Below, piece after piece: positions 1 to 7,322 of a stretch of 10,247 nucleotides of DNA. Source of the stretch: DASTQL01 sp035761805 (GTDB lineage Bacteria > Actinomycetota > Actinomycetes > Jiangellales > Jiangellaceae). Location: contig DASTQL010000221.1 in assembly GCA_035761805.1 (NCBI GenBank), positions 1-10,247 of the forward strand. The letters are read 5' to 3'. Under the pieces are notes generated by a model that had not been told where the DNA came from, searched no databases, and worked only from the letters and a program-made list of their open reading frames with translations. The position numbers and the translations under genes were made by a program. How positions within the stretch are numbered: position 1 is the stretch's first letter; every line of letters begins with the position of its first letter.

Positions 1-1235
1 CCGCCCTTGCCGGACTGGCTGTTGACCCGGATCACCGCCTCGTAGGAGCGGCCGACGTCCTTGGGGTCGATCGGCAGGTACGGCACCGCCCAGGTGAACT
101 CCTCCACCGGGACGCCCGCGGCGGCCGCGTCGCGCTCCAGGTGCTCGAAGCCCTTCTTGATCGCGTCCTGGTGGGAGCCGGAGAAGGCGGTGTAGACCAG
201 GTCCCCCCCGTACGGGTGGCGCTCGTGGACGGGGAGCTGGTTGCAGTACTCGACCGTACGGCGGATCTCGTCGATCTCGCCGAAGTCGACCCGGGGGTCG
301 ATGCCCTGGGAGAAGAGGTTCATGCCCAGCGTGACCAGGCAGACGTTGCCGGTCCGCTCGCCGTTGCCGAAGAGACACCCCTCCACGCGGTCGGCACCGG
401 CCAGCACGCCCAGCTCGGCGGCCGCCACGGCCGTGCCGCGGTCGTTGTGCGGGTGCAGCGACAGGACGAGCGACTCGCGCCGCGGCAGGTGGCGGTGCAT
501 CCACTCGATGGAGTCGGCGTAGACGTTGGGGGTGGCCATCTCCACCGTGGCCGGCAGGTTGACGATCATCTTGCGGTCCGGCGTGGGGTCCAGGACGTCG
601 ACGACCTTGCCGCAGACCTCGGCGGCGAACTCGAGCTCGGTGCCGGTGTAGGACTCCGGGGAGTACTCCCAGTAGACCTCGGTGTCCGGCGTGATCGCCT
701 CGGCGTACTTCTGCGCCAGGCGCGCTCCCGTCGTGGCGATGTCGGTGATGCCGTCGCGGTCCAGCCCGAAGACCACGCGGCGCTGCAGCACGGACGTGGA
801 GTTGTAGAGGTGGACGATGGCCTGCCGTGCGCCGCGGATCGACTCGAAGGTCCGCTCGATGAGGTGGTCGCGACACTGGACGAGGACCTGGATCACCACG
901 TCGTCGGGGACCAGGTCGCCCTCGATGAGCTGGCGGACGAAGTCGAAGTCGGTCTGGCTGGCGGCCGGGAAGCCGACCTCGATCTCCTTGTAGCCCAGGC
1001 CGACGAGCAGGTCGAACATCCGCCGCTTGCGCTCGGGGCTCATCGGGTCGATCAGCGCCTGGTTGCCGTCGCGGAGGTCGACGGCGCACCACTGAGGGGC
1101 GTGCTCGATCCGCTTCGTGGGCCAGGTGCGGTCCGGCAGGTCGACCTGGAACTGCTGGTGGTACGGGCGGTAGCGGTTGACCGGCATGCCGGAGGCCCGC
1201 TGGACGGGCGGCCACACGGCCGGGGTGGTGCTCAT
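1..1235 (-). CDS. leuA: 2-isopropylmalate synthase, N-terminal part (runs off the window)
   Basis: LeuA condenses acetyl-CoA with 2-oxoisovalerate to give 2-isopropylmalate, the first committed step of leucine synthesis, in the cytoplasm. The ATG at 1235 opens a frame that stays open for 411 codons to the left edge. Visible landmarks are MSTTPAVWPP at the N-terminus, LRDGNQ at residues 54-59 (catalytic Arg and metal-binding Asp), HPHND with the two metal-ligand histidines at about residues 261 and 263, and GNGERTGN near residue 290. These mark the HMGL-like TIM barrel, with part of the following linker. The C-terminal LeuA dimerisation domain that binds leucine for feedback inhibition must lie outside the window. 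GAGGAG at 1245-1250, nine bases before the ATG, fixes the start. The gene lies behind a leucine leader peptide (1306-1353), so control by leucine supply is likely. Confidence 0.96.
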   Translation of the reverse strand, partial: MSTTPAVWPPVQRASGMPVNRYRPYHQQFQVDLPDRTWPTKRIEHAPQWCAVDLRDGNQALIDPMSPERKRRMFDLLVGLGYKEIEVGFPAASQTDFDFVRQLIEGDLVPDDVVIQVLVQCRDHLIERTFESIRGARQAIVHLYNSTSVLQRRVVFGLDRDGITDIATTGARLAQKYAEAITPDTEVYWEYSPESYTGTELEFAAEVCGKVVDVLDPTPDRKMIVNLPATVEMATPNVYADSIEWMHRHLPRRESLVLSLHPHNDRGTAVAAAELGVLAGADRVEGCLFGNGERTGNVCLVTLGMNLFSQGIDPRVDFGEIDEIRRTVEYCNQLPVHERHPYGGDLVYTAFSGSHQDAIKKGFEHLERDAAAAGVPVEEFTWAVPYLPIDPKDVGRSYEAVIRVNSQSGKG

Positions 1236-1242
1236 GGGCGGA

Positions 1243-1337
1243 TGCTCCTCGCGAGGTCAGGGGTCGACCGGCAGCACGCGGTCACCGCGGCGAGGAGGCC
1301 AGCCGTCAGAGGGCCTCGCCGCGGCGGCTAAGGAGCA
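1243..1337 (-). promoter_or_regulatory. leuA leader RNA: Leu codons pair with the leuA Shine-Dalgarno site
   Basis: In the transcript, TGCTCCT (1337-1331), which lies inside the three Leu codons of the leader peptide, is perfectly complementary to AGGAGCA (1249-1243), which contains the leuA Shine-Dalgarno site; a G-U pair (1330 with 1250) can extend this to eight pairs. Between the two arms lies a strong hairpin: CCGCGGCGAGG (1324-1314) pairs perfectly over 11 bases with CCTCGCCGCGG (1295-1285). A small second hairpin follows (GACCG 1283-1279 with CGGTC 1270-1266). No U tract follows, so control of translation fits better than termination. Model (inference): with plentiful leucine the Leu codons cover the ribosome-binding site; a ribosome stalled on those codons frees it. 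A CTCCTC at 1297-1292 could also mask the GAGGAG. This resembles the LEU element described for actinobacterial leuA. Confidence 0.72.
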
Positions 1338-1353
1338 GGTCGGCACGCCGCAC
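1306..1353 (-). CDS. leu leader peptide (15 aa, three consecutive Leu codons)
   Basis: This is a short reading frame ending 70 bases before leuA: MRRADLLLSRRGEAL, starting with GTG and ending with TGA. Residues 6-8 are three different leucine codons in a row (CTG CTC CTT), including the rare CTT, and a fourth Leu is the last residue. No Shine-Dalgarno site precedes the GTG, but a TAGCCT box ends seven bases upstream, so the transcript probably begins at or near the GTG and the peptide would be translated leaderless. Its role is to sense charged tRNA-Leu: a ribosome that stalls on the Leu run changes the fold of the downstream RNA. Leader peptides and a conserved leader structure before leuA are known from comparative work in actinobacteria. 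Product function as a peptide is not expected. Confidence 0.8.
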   Translation of the reverse strand: MRRADLLLSRRGEAL

Positions 1354-1360
1354 GGTCGAC

Positions 1361-1366
1361 AGGCTA
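1361..1366 (-). promoter_or_regulatory. Candidate -10 box for the leu leader and leuA
   Basis: TAGCCT fits the actinobacterial TANNNT -10 pattern. It ends seven bases before the leader-peptide GTG, which puts the expected transcription start at about that codon. No good -35 hexamer lies at the usual distance (CTGGGC at 1390-1385 is weak). The position relative to the leader peptide is the main support. Confidence 0.45.
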
Positions 1367-1478
1367 GGGCAGGGCAGCCCGCGCGCCCAGGCGGTGTCCA
1401 CACCGTCCCGGATGCCGAGACGGACGTCCCTGGCGAAAACCGGTGGACCGGGGCGCCGTTGAGCGGTTCGCTCATGGC

Positions 1479-2507
1479 GTGGAGACCACGAGCACCGTGC
1501 TGATCCGCCCCGCCCGCGGACAGGACCCGGCCGACCGCGATGCCTGGTACCGGGTCAAGGCCTCGGCCAAGTCGCGCGACTTTCCCCCGGGCATGCCCAG
1601 CACCCGGGAGCTCACCCTCGGGCTCCTTGACCACCCCATTCCCTGCCAGCTCAACGTGCGCCTCGTCGCCGAGGAAGCCGGCGACGTCGCTGGCATCCTC
1701 GACGTCGACCTGCCGACTGCCGACAACACCGACAACGCCCTCGTCGACGTCGTCGTCCACCCGATTCGCCGGCGCCGCGGGATCGGTACGGCGTTGTGGG
1801 CGCGAGCAATCGAAGTGGCCCGGGAGCACGGGCGTACTCGGATGATCACCGCGTCCGGTCAGGTGCTCGGAGGGGGCGACGCCGGCGCGGACTTCCTGGA
1901 AGGCGTGGGGCTGGGCCGGGCGCTGCAGGAGGCGCTCAGCGTCCTGGACCTCGACGCGGTACCGGACGCCGAGCTCGCACGGCTGCACGACGACGCGGCG
2001 GGGCGGGCGTCCGGTGACGGCTACGAGCTCGATCTCTGGACCGGCAGCCCGGCGCCCGACGCGCAGGCGGACATCGGGGCTCTGGAGCGGACACTGTCGA
2101 CCGACGCGCCCCTCGGCGACCTCGCCTGGGCGCCGGAGGTGTGGGAGGCCGACCGGGTGGCCGGGACGTGGGCGGCCTGCGACGCGATCGGGCTGCGGAG
2201 CTACCACGCCGCGGCCCGGCACCGTCACGGGGGACCGCTCGTGGGATGGACGACCCTCGTCGTGGCCCCGTCGGTGCCGCACTGGGCGATGCAGTGGAAC
2301 ACGGTCGTCGCCCCCGACCACCGCGGGCACCGGTTGGGCATGTGGCTCAAGACCGAGAACCTGGCCGCCATGCGTGCCGCCGAGCCCCGGGTCCGCCGGA
2401 TCGAGACGCAGAACGCCGTCGACAACGGCCCGATGCTCGACGTCAACGTGGCCATGGGTTTCCGGGTCGTCGGTCACGACTGGGAGTGGCAGGGCGACCT
2501 CGCCTGA
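1479..2507 (+). CDS. Two-domain GNAT-family N-acetyltransferase
   Basis: This is a 342-residue protein with two GCN5-related acetyltransferase folds in tandem, expected to move an acetyl group from acetyl-CoA to an unknown amine in the cytoplasm. Numbered from the GTG at 1479, the first domain has the acetyl-CoA motif A as VDVVVHP followed by RRRRGIG (residues 97-103). The second has WNTVVAPDHRGHRLG at 273-287, then ETQNAVDN at 309-316 and a closing GFRVVGHDWEW. The second domain is well kept, and the first has a normal pyrophosphate loop, so both could bind CoA. GTG codons at 1443 and 1497 are also possible starts; the protein begins to look like the family at VLIRPA just after 1497, and none has a clear ribosome-binding site. 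It diverges from the leu leader. It is not recognisable as mycothiol synthase MshD, although the tandem layout is alike. Substrate unknown. Confidence 0.85.
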   Translation: METTSTVLIRPARGQDPADRDAWYRVKASAKSRDFPPGMPSTRELTLGLLDHPIPCQLNVRLVAEEAGDVAGILDVDLPTADNTDNALVDVVVHPIRRRRGIGTALWARAIEVAREHGRTRMITASGQVLGGGDAGADFLEGVGLGRALQEALSVLDLDAVPDAELARLHDDAAGRASGDGYELDLWTGSPAPDAQADIGALERTLSTDAPLGDLAWAPEVWEADRVAGTWAACDAIGLRSYHAAARHRHGGPLVGWTTLVVAPSVPHWAMQWNTVVAPDHRGHRLGMWLKTENLAAMRAAEPRVRRIETQNAVDNGPMLDVNVAMGFRVVGHDWEWQGDLA

Positions 2508-2593
2508 CCTGGGGCTGGCCCGGTGACCGCGCATCACCTCGGTCGCGCATCTCGACACCCGTGCTCGCCGAGTTCGACGCAAGCAGTGCCAAC

Positions 2594-2607
2594 CGCGTCC
2601 GGACGCG
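2594..2607. promoter_or_regulatory. 14-bp perfect palindrome before the metal ATPase
   Basis: CGCGTCCGGACGCG is its own reverse complement. It lies in the 151-base gap between the acetyltransferase stop and the ATPase start, 51 bases before the GTG at 2659. It could be an operator for a dimeric metal-responsive repressor or, as RNA, a short hairpin ending the acetyltransferase transcript; a small GGGC/GCCC stem with a five-base loop follows at 2611-2623, but no T tract. It does not match the iron-box pattern of DtxR/IdeR. The gap also holds an 8-bp direct repeat, CGCGCATC at 2528-2535 and 2544-2551. In such GC-rich DNA a 14-bp palindrome could be chance. Confidence 0.3.
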
Positions 2608-2658
2608 AGAGGGCTTTCGGCCCGAGCAGGCGGTCGTGGGCGGTGCGACGATCAACTG

Positions 2659-5007
2659 GTGACGCGCAAGCCTGAGCGATGGGCGGTCCTGCTCTTCGTC
2701 GCTTCGACGTTGCTGCTGCTGGCCGGCGGCGCGGCGTGGCTGTCCGGTTCCGTGCTGGCCGCTGACGCGTGCTGGAACGTCGGGACGGTGCTGGGTCTGG
2801 TCGCCTCGGCGGCCTGGACGGTCGGTGCGGTCCGACGACGCCGGCCCACGGTCGACGTGATCGCGGTGTTGGCGTTGGCGGGCGCCGCCGCAGTGGGTGA
2901 GCCGTTCGCGGGCGCGGTGATCACAGTGATGTTGGCCTCGGGTCAGCTGTTGGAGGCGCGCGCGGCGGCCCGTGCACGGCGCGAGCTCACGTTGTTGCTC
3001 GAGCGGTCGCCGCGGGCTGCGCACCGCCGGGTGGAGGGCGGCGTGGTGGACGTCCCGGTCGATGAGGTGGTGCGTGGCGACCGTGTCCTCGTGGGCAGCG
3101 GGGAGGTCGTCCCCGTGGATGGCCGTCTCACGACCTCGGCTGTGCTCGATGAGGCCGCCCTGACCGGCGAACCGCTTCCGGTGGAGCGCCCGGCCGGTGA
3201 CGAGGTCCGCAGCGGCGTGGTCAACGCTGGCACGCCGTTCGACATGGTCGCCACCGCGGTCGCCGCGGACTCGACGTATGCGGGACTGGTGCGGTTGGTG
3301 GAACAGGGGCAGGCTGCGTCCGCGCCGTTCGTGCGTATGGCCGACCGCCTCGCGGTCTTCTTCGTCCCCCTGACCCTGCTCCTGGCCGGTGCGGCGTGGG
3401 TGGTGGGCGGTGACCCGGTGCGGGCTGTCGCCGTCCTCGTGGTCGCGACGCCCTGTCCGCTGCTGCTGGCGGCGCCGATCGCGTTCACGTCAGGTCTGGC
3501 CCGGGCCGCCCGGGTGGGTGTGGTGATCAAGGGCGGCGGTGCCTTGGAGCGCCTCGCCGCCGCGGAGGTGATGCTGTTCGACAAGACCGGGACCCTGACC
3601 CGGGGGCAGCCGACGCTGGCCGACGTGGTGACCTCCGGCGACCGTATCGACGCGGATGAGCTGCTGCGGCTGGCGGCCTCGGTGGACCAGGTCTCACCGC
3701 ACGTGCTCGCCACCGCGATCGTCACCGCCGCGACAAGCCGCGGGCTGACCCTCGAGATGCCAGAGCAGGTCGTCGAAGAGCACGGGCGGGGGCTGCGCGG
3801 CCGGGTCGGTGGGCGTGAGGTGAGCCTCGGGAAGGGGTCCTGGATCGTTCCCGGTGCCCCGCCCGCCTGGGTGCGGCAGGTGCGTCGAAGGGCGGGCCTG
3901 GACGGCTCTCTCACCGTGTTCGCCGCGGTCGACGGCGCACCCGCCGGCGCCTTCCTGCTCGAGGACGTGATTCGCCCGGACGCGCCCCGCATGGTTCGGG
4001 GCCTGCGCGATGCCGGGATACGGCGCGTCGTCCTGCTCACCGGGGACCGGGCAGACATCGCCGAGTCGGTCGGGCGCGTCGTGGGCGTGGACGCCGTGCT
4101 GGCCGACCGTGACCCGGCGGAGAAGCTGTCCGTGATCCGAACCGAGGGCGCAGAGTCGGCAACGGTCATGGTGGGCGACGGCGTGAACGACGCTCCCGCT
4201 CTGGCAGCCGCCGACGTCGGCGTGGCGCTCGCGGCACGCGGAGCGACCGCCTCCTCCGAGGCCGCCGACGTCGTCCTGACCGTCGATCGTGTCGACGCGC
4301 TCGCCGATGCGATGCTCATCGCCCAGCGGTCAAAGCGCATCGCCCTGCAAGCAGTGGTCACCGGCATGGGCCTGTCCCTCGTCGCGATGGTGGCAGCCGC
4401 AGCCGGGTTCCTGCCGCCCGCTGCTGGCGCTCTCTTGCAGGAGGTCATCGACGTCCTCGCGATCGGCATCGCCCTTCGAGCGGTGCTTCCGGGGAGGGTC
4501 CACACGATCGCGATGGCACCGACCGACGTCGCCCACGCACACCGCCTCAAGGCGGAACACGACGCCACCCTCGTTGTGGTCGAGCAGATCCGCACCGTTG
4601 CCGACGGCCTGTCCACCCAGGACCGCGACGTCGCCGCGGCCCATACCCTCATTCGCAGGCTTGACGCCGAGCTCCTGCCGCATGAGCGCGCCGAAGAGGA
4701 AACGCTCGTGCCGCTCGTCGCTGCGGCCCTCGGCAGCAGCGCAGCCACGGCCGCCCTGAGCCGCACACACGCCGAGATCGAGCATCAGGTCAGCCGACTA
4801 CGGCGACTCCTCGACGACCTTCGCGACGACGACACGGTCACCCCCGAGGACGTCATCGAGTTGCGCCGACTGCTGTACGGCTTGTACGCCGTGCTCCGGC
4901 TCCACAACGCCCAGGAGGAAGAGGGCGCGTTCAGCCTGGTCCCCACCGCCACAGCCAGCGGGAGTGGCCGCGCCCCGGGTTCACGGGAGCACCAGCTTCA
5001 CCGTTGA
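2659..5007 (+). CDS. P1B-5-like metal-transporting P-type ATPase with C-terminal hemerythrin-like domain
   Basis: This 782-residue membrane pump is expected to export a transition metal using ATP. It has no N-terminal metal-binding domain and starts with two pairs of membrane segments (about residues 8-57 and 64-99). The actuator domain carries TGE at 169-171. The ion-binding helix reads ATPCPLLLAAP, with TPCP at 264-267 where copper pumps have CPC. The phosphorylation site is DKTGT at 308-312 (Asp308), the hinge is GDGVNDAP at 506-513, and the last membrane pair contains QEVID near 594-598. From about residue 628 comes a helical domain with H634, H675 and E679 (HxxxE), H704/H709, and H749 with E753 (HxxxE), the ligand pattern of a di-iron hemerythrin-like fold. 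TPC plus hemerythrin defines the P1B-5 subclass, whose studied members were linked to nickel and iron. The usual HP dipeptide is SPHV here (H348). Start GTG at 2659; no clear Shine-Dalgarno site. It converges with the ABC operon. Confidence 0.93.
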   Translation: MTRKPERWAVLLFVASTLLLLAGGAAWLSGSVLAADACWNVGTVLGLVASAAWTVGAVRRRRPTVDVIAVLALAGAAAVGEPFAGAVITVMLASGQLLEARAAARARRELTLLLERSPRAAHRRVEGGVVDVPVDEVVRGDRVLVGSGEVVPVDGRLTTSAVLDEAALTGEPLPVERPAGDEVRSGVVNAGTPFDMVATAVAADSTYAGLVRLVEQGQAASAPFVRMADRLAVFFVPLTLLLAGAAWVVGGDPVRAVAVLVVATPCPLLLAAPIAFTSGLARAARVGVVIKGGGALERLAAAEVMLFDKTGTLTRGQPTLADVVTSGDRIDADELLRLAASVDQVSPHVLATAIVTAATSRGLTLEMPEQVVEEHGRGLRGRVGGREVSLGKGSWIVPGAPPAWVRQVRRRAGLDGSLTVFAAVDGAPAGAFLLEDVIRPDAPRMVRGLRDAGIRRVVLLTGDRADIAESVGRVVGVDAVLADRDPAEKLSVIRTEGAESATVMVGDGVNDAPALAAADVGVALAARGATASSEAADVVLTVDRVDALADAMLIAQRSKRIALQAVVTGMGLSLVAMVAAAAGFLPPAAGALLQEVIDVLAIGIALRAVLPGRVHTIAMAPTDVAHAHRLKAEHDATLVVVEQIRTVADGLSTQDRDVAAAHTLIRRLDAELLPHERAEEETLVPLVAAALGSSAATAALSRTHAEIEHQVSRLRRLLDDLRDDDTVTPEDVIELRRLLYGLYAVLRLHNAQEEEGAFSLVPTATASGSGRAPGSREHQLHR

Positions 5008-5025
5008 GGGCCCGGACTCAGCAGC

Positions 5026-5042
5026 GGTGCTCACCCGGCACC
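5026..5042. terminator. Weak hairpin between convergent genes
   Basis: Only 55 bases separate the stop of the metal ATPase (5007) and the stop of the ABC permease (5063, opposite strand). GGTGC at 5026-5030 can pair with GCACC at 5038-5042 across a seven-base loop, in either transcript. There is no T tract on either side, so this may be a weak bidirectional terminator or nothing. Confidence 0.25.
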
Positions 5043-5062
5043 CACCATCGACATCAGGCACT

Positions 5063-6244
5063 TCAGGTGGTGGCAGGTGGTGGTCCGACGACCTCGCGGA
5101 GCTTGGCTCGTCGGCCGGTGATGAGCAGAGCCCGTCGGTAGACGGTGGCGGCGACTCCGGCCAGCAGTACGGCAGTGGCCGCGGTGAGCAGCATCGCCAG
5201 GGCCAGCTGGTAGACGGGCACGTCTCCGGCTGCCCAGCGGATCGGCATGACCAGTGGTGCGGTGAACGGGAAGAGGGAGGCTGCCACGCTGGCCGGTGCG
5301 TCGCTGTCGTTGGTGGTGACGAAGACGCCGATCAGGTAGCCGACGAGCAGGGTCAGGGTGATGGGGGTGATCGTGGCGCTGACCTCGTTCATCTTGTTCA
5401 CCAGGGCGCCGGCGGCGGCGAACAGGAACGCGTAGAGCAGGAAGCCGAGCAGGAACCACACCACGGCCAGGGCGATGTCGCCACCGGCGGTGGCGGGTAG
5501 CCCGATGGAGTCGGTGTAGCGGACGGCGACGGCGAGCGGGGTGGTCAGGATCAGCAGCTGTGCGAGGGTGACGGCGCCCACGGCCAGCACCGTGCCGACC
5601 ATTACCTGGCTGGGGCGCAGGACGGCGAGCAGTACCTCGGAGATGTGCGTGGACTTCTCCGTCGCCACCGCGGTGGCGATGGCGCTGCCGGCGAAGGTCA
5701 CCGCCAGGTACAGCACGATCCCGACAAGGAAGCCGGTGTCGGCGCGGCCGGCGTCCTCGGCACCGCCGACGACGACCTGCTCGGGCGGGCGGATCTCCTG
5801 CAGCCCGGCCATCTGGTCCGGGCTCAGACCGGCATCGGCCAGGCGCTGGGAGACTGCGATGGCCACCACGCTCTGGCTGACCAGGACCGGGAAGGTGCTC
5901 TGGCCGCGCTGCGGCGTGTACAGCACGTCCCCGGCAAGCCCCGCGTCGGCCTCGCCGTCCGCGACGGCCCGGCGGACGGCGTCCTCGTCGTCGCGGGCGA
6001 GGTAGGCGACGTCCAGCCCGGCGGCCTCGGCGGCACGGTCGACCGCGGCCGCCAACTCGGCGGGACGCCCGATGGTGGCCAAGGTGTAGCTCGTCTCGTC
6101 CTGGCCCAGCAGCTGGGGCACGACGACGGCCGCCGCCGAGATCAGCAGCAGCCCGGCGGTGACGATCTTGAATGTCTTGGACCGAAGGTTCTCGGTGATG
6201 CTACGCCCGGCCACCAGCCGGGTCCCCCGCCACCAGGAGCCCAT
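5063..6244 (-). CDS. ABC exporter permease, NatB/ABC-2 type
   Basis: This 393-residue membrane subunit is the partner of the ATPase encoded just upstream. It starts MGSWWRGTRL, has one membrane helix at about 27-46, then a roughly 120-residue soluble part outside the membrane (about 47-170). A bundle of about five or six helices follows: 171-193, 215-240, 257-281, 292-311, 322-337 and 347-369. Between the first two helices of the bundle is EKSTHISEVLLAVLRPSQ (residues 196-213), the cytoplasmic EK..R..E.LL...RP signature of NatB-like permeases (ABC2_membrane_3). The ATG at 6244 overlaps the ATPase stop as TGATG, which indicates translational coupling and fixes the start; the open frame further upstream lies within the ATPase gene. 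The related NatAB pair exports sodium in Bacillus, but many actinobacterial relatives have unknown cargo, so no substrate is claimed. Confidence 0.9.
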   Translation of the reverse strand: MGSWWRGTRLVAGRSITENLRSKTFKIVTAGLLLISAAAVVVPQLLGQDETSYTLATIGRPAELAAAVDRAAEAAGLDVAYLARDDEDAVRRAVADGEADAGLAGDVLYTPQRGQSTFPVLVSQSVVAIAVSQRLADAGLSPDQMAGLQEIRPPEQVVVGGAEDAGRADTGFLVGIVLYLAVTFAGSAIATAVATEKSTHISEVLLAVLRPSQVMVGTVLAVGAVTLAQLLILTTPLAVAVRYTDSIGLPATAGGDIALAVVWFLLGFLLYAFLFAAAGALVNKMNEVSATITPITLTLLVGYLIGVFVTTNDSDAPASVAASLFPFTAPLVMPIRWAAGDVPVYQLALAMLLTAATAVLLAGVAATVYRRALLITGRRAKLREVVGPPPATT

Positions 6245-7224
6245 CACGGTGCCTCCTGCCTGCCGGCCGGTCCGCCGGCCGCCCGCAGGAAGATCTGGGA
6301 AAGCGTCGGCAGGTCCAGCCCGAAGTCGACGACGGCGCCCGCCGCCCGAGCCGCGTCCAGGACGTCGAGGGCGTCGACGTCGGGGGGCAACGCCAGCCGC
6401 AGCTCGTCGGCCTGGTCGCTGACCACCACGATGCCGGGGAACGGGTCCAACCACTCCCGTCCGGTGGTGCGCACCTGCAGCCTCAACTGTCGCTCACCGG
6501 TCCCGGCGCGCAGTACCGAGACCGGACCGTTCAGCACGGTGCGACCGCGGTCGATCATCACGATCTCCTCGCAGAGGTCCTGCACGAGGTCCAGCTGGTG
6601 GCTGGAGAACAGCACGGTGCGCCCGTCCCGGGCCCGGCGGCGCAGCGTCTGCGACAGGTTCACCACCGCGACCGGGTCGAGGCCGGCGAACGGTTCGTCC
6701 AGCACGATCACCTCGGGCGCGTGGACCAGCGCGGTGGCCAACTGCAGGCGCTGCTGCATGCCGCCGGACAGCTGGTCGCTGCGGTCCCCCCAGCGGTCGC
6801 CGAGATCGAACTCCTCGAGCACCGCCCGGGCCCGGCCAGGGGCCTCGCGACGCGACAGCCCGTGCAGCCGGCCGAAGTACACCACCTGCTGTCCGACGGG
6901 CATGGCCGGGTAGAGCCCGCGTTCCTGCGGCATGTAACCCCAGCCCCGGCGGTCCTCGAACCGCACGGCACGACCGTCGTAGGTCACCGCCCCGCGGTCC
7001 GCGTCCAGCACCCCCAGCAGGATCCGCAGCAGCGTCGTCTTGCCGGCGCCGTTGGGTCCCAGCAGGCCCGTGATCACACCCGGGGGAACGTCGAAGGACA
7101 CCCCAACCAACGCCGTCCGCTCCCCGAAGGAGTGAGCGACATCGCGCACGCCCAGGACACCATGTGGGGATCCGACGTCGGCTGAGCGTTCGGTCCCCGT
7201 CACTGTCACATCGAGTGATCTCAC
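6244..7224 (-). CDS. ABC exporter ATP-binding protein
   Basis: This 326-residue cytoplasmic ATPase powers the permease encoded next to it. All motifs are present: Walker A GPNGAGKTT (56-64), Q-loop Gln100 in YMPQERGLYP, signature LSGGMQQ (152-158), Walker B VIVLDEP (172-178), D-loop GLD (181-183) and the switch His209 in SSHQ. After about residue 225 there is an extra C-terminal domain (RGRTVLNG onward, ending near TLSQIFL), like the DUF4162 domain found in drug- and NatA-type exporters. It starts with GTG at 7224; GGGGAGGG at 7242-7235, ten bases upstream, is a strong Shine-Dalgarno site. A TAGCCT at 7251-7246 might be a -10 box but would leave almost no leader before the Shine-Dalgarno site. 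The stop overlaps the permease ATG. Cargo unknown. Confidence 0.93.
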   Translation of the reverse strand: MRSLDVTVTGTERSADVGSPHGVLGVRDVAHSFGERTALVGVSFDVPPGVITGLLGPNGAGKTTLLRILLGVLDADRGAVTYDGRAVRFEDRRGWGYMPQERGLYPAMPVGQQVVYFGRLHGLSRREAPGRARAVLEEFDLGDRWGDRSDQLSGGMQQRLQLATALVHAPEVIVLDEPFAGLDPVAVVNLSQTLRRRARDGRTVLFSSHQLDLVQDLCEEIVMIDRGRTVLNGPVSVLRAGTGERQLRLQVRTTGREWLDPFPGIVVVSDQADELRLALPPDVDALDVLDAARAAGAVVDFGLDLPTLSQIFLRAAGGPAGRQEAP

Positions 7225-7322
7225 CTCGTCGCCACCCTCCCCAAAAGGCTAGGCACCCGCTGGCAGAACTCCCAGGGCCGAACGTCACCGCAGCAGCCCT
7301 CGAGCCAACTCCCTGCGGCCGG

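Noticed and set aside
1285..1324. Leader hairpin as an intrinsic transcription terminator
   Set aside because: The stem is strong but no U tract follows, and the Leu codons pair with the leuA Shine-Dalgarno site, so control of translation explains the structure better.
141..1331. 396-codon open frame on the plus strand opposite leuA
   Set aside because: It is the antisense image of leuA in very GC-rich DNA; the product is rich in Val, Asp, Gly and Arg without any recognisable motif, while the opposite strand encodes clear LeuA motifs.
1479..2507. Acetyltransferase as mycothiol synthase MshD
   Set aside because: The tandem GNAT layout and size are similar, but no MshD-specific sequence is recognisable and the neighbours give no link to mycothiol.
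2528..2551. 8-bp direct repeat CGCGCATC, 16 bases apart
   Set aside because: Two short GC-rich copies are not enough to call an operator; chance is likely.
1257..2582. 441-codon open frame on the minus strand opposite the acetyltransferase
   Set aside because: Low-complexity Arg/Gly/Pro/Val product with no motif; the plus strand has both GNAT domains, and this frame would also run across the leu leader.
2943..4766. 607-codon open frame on the minus strand opposite the metal ATPase
   Set aside because: The product is dominated by Arg, Ser, Thr and Ala, as expected from the reverse reading of GC-rich codons. All P-type ATPase motifs lie on the plus strand.
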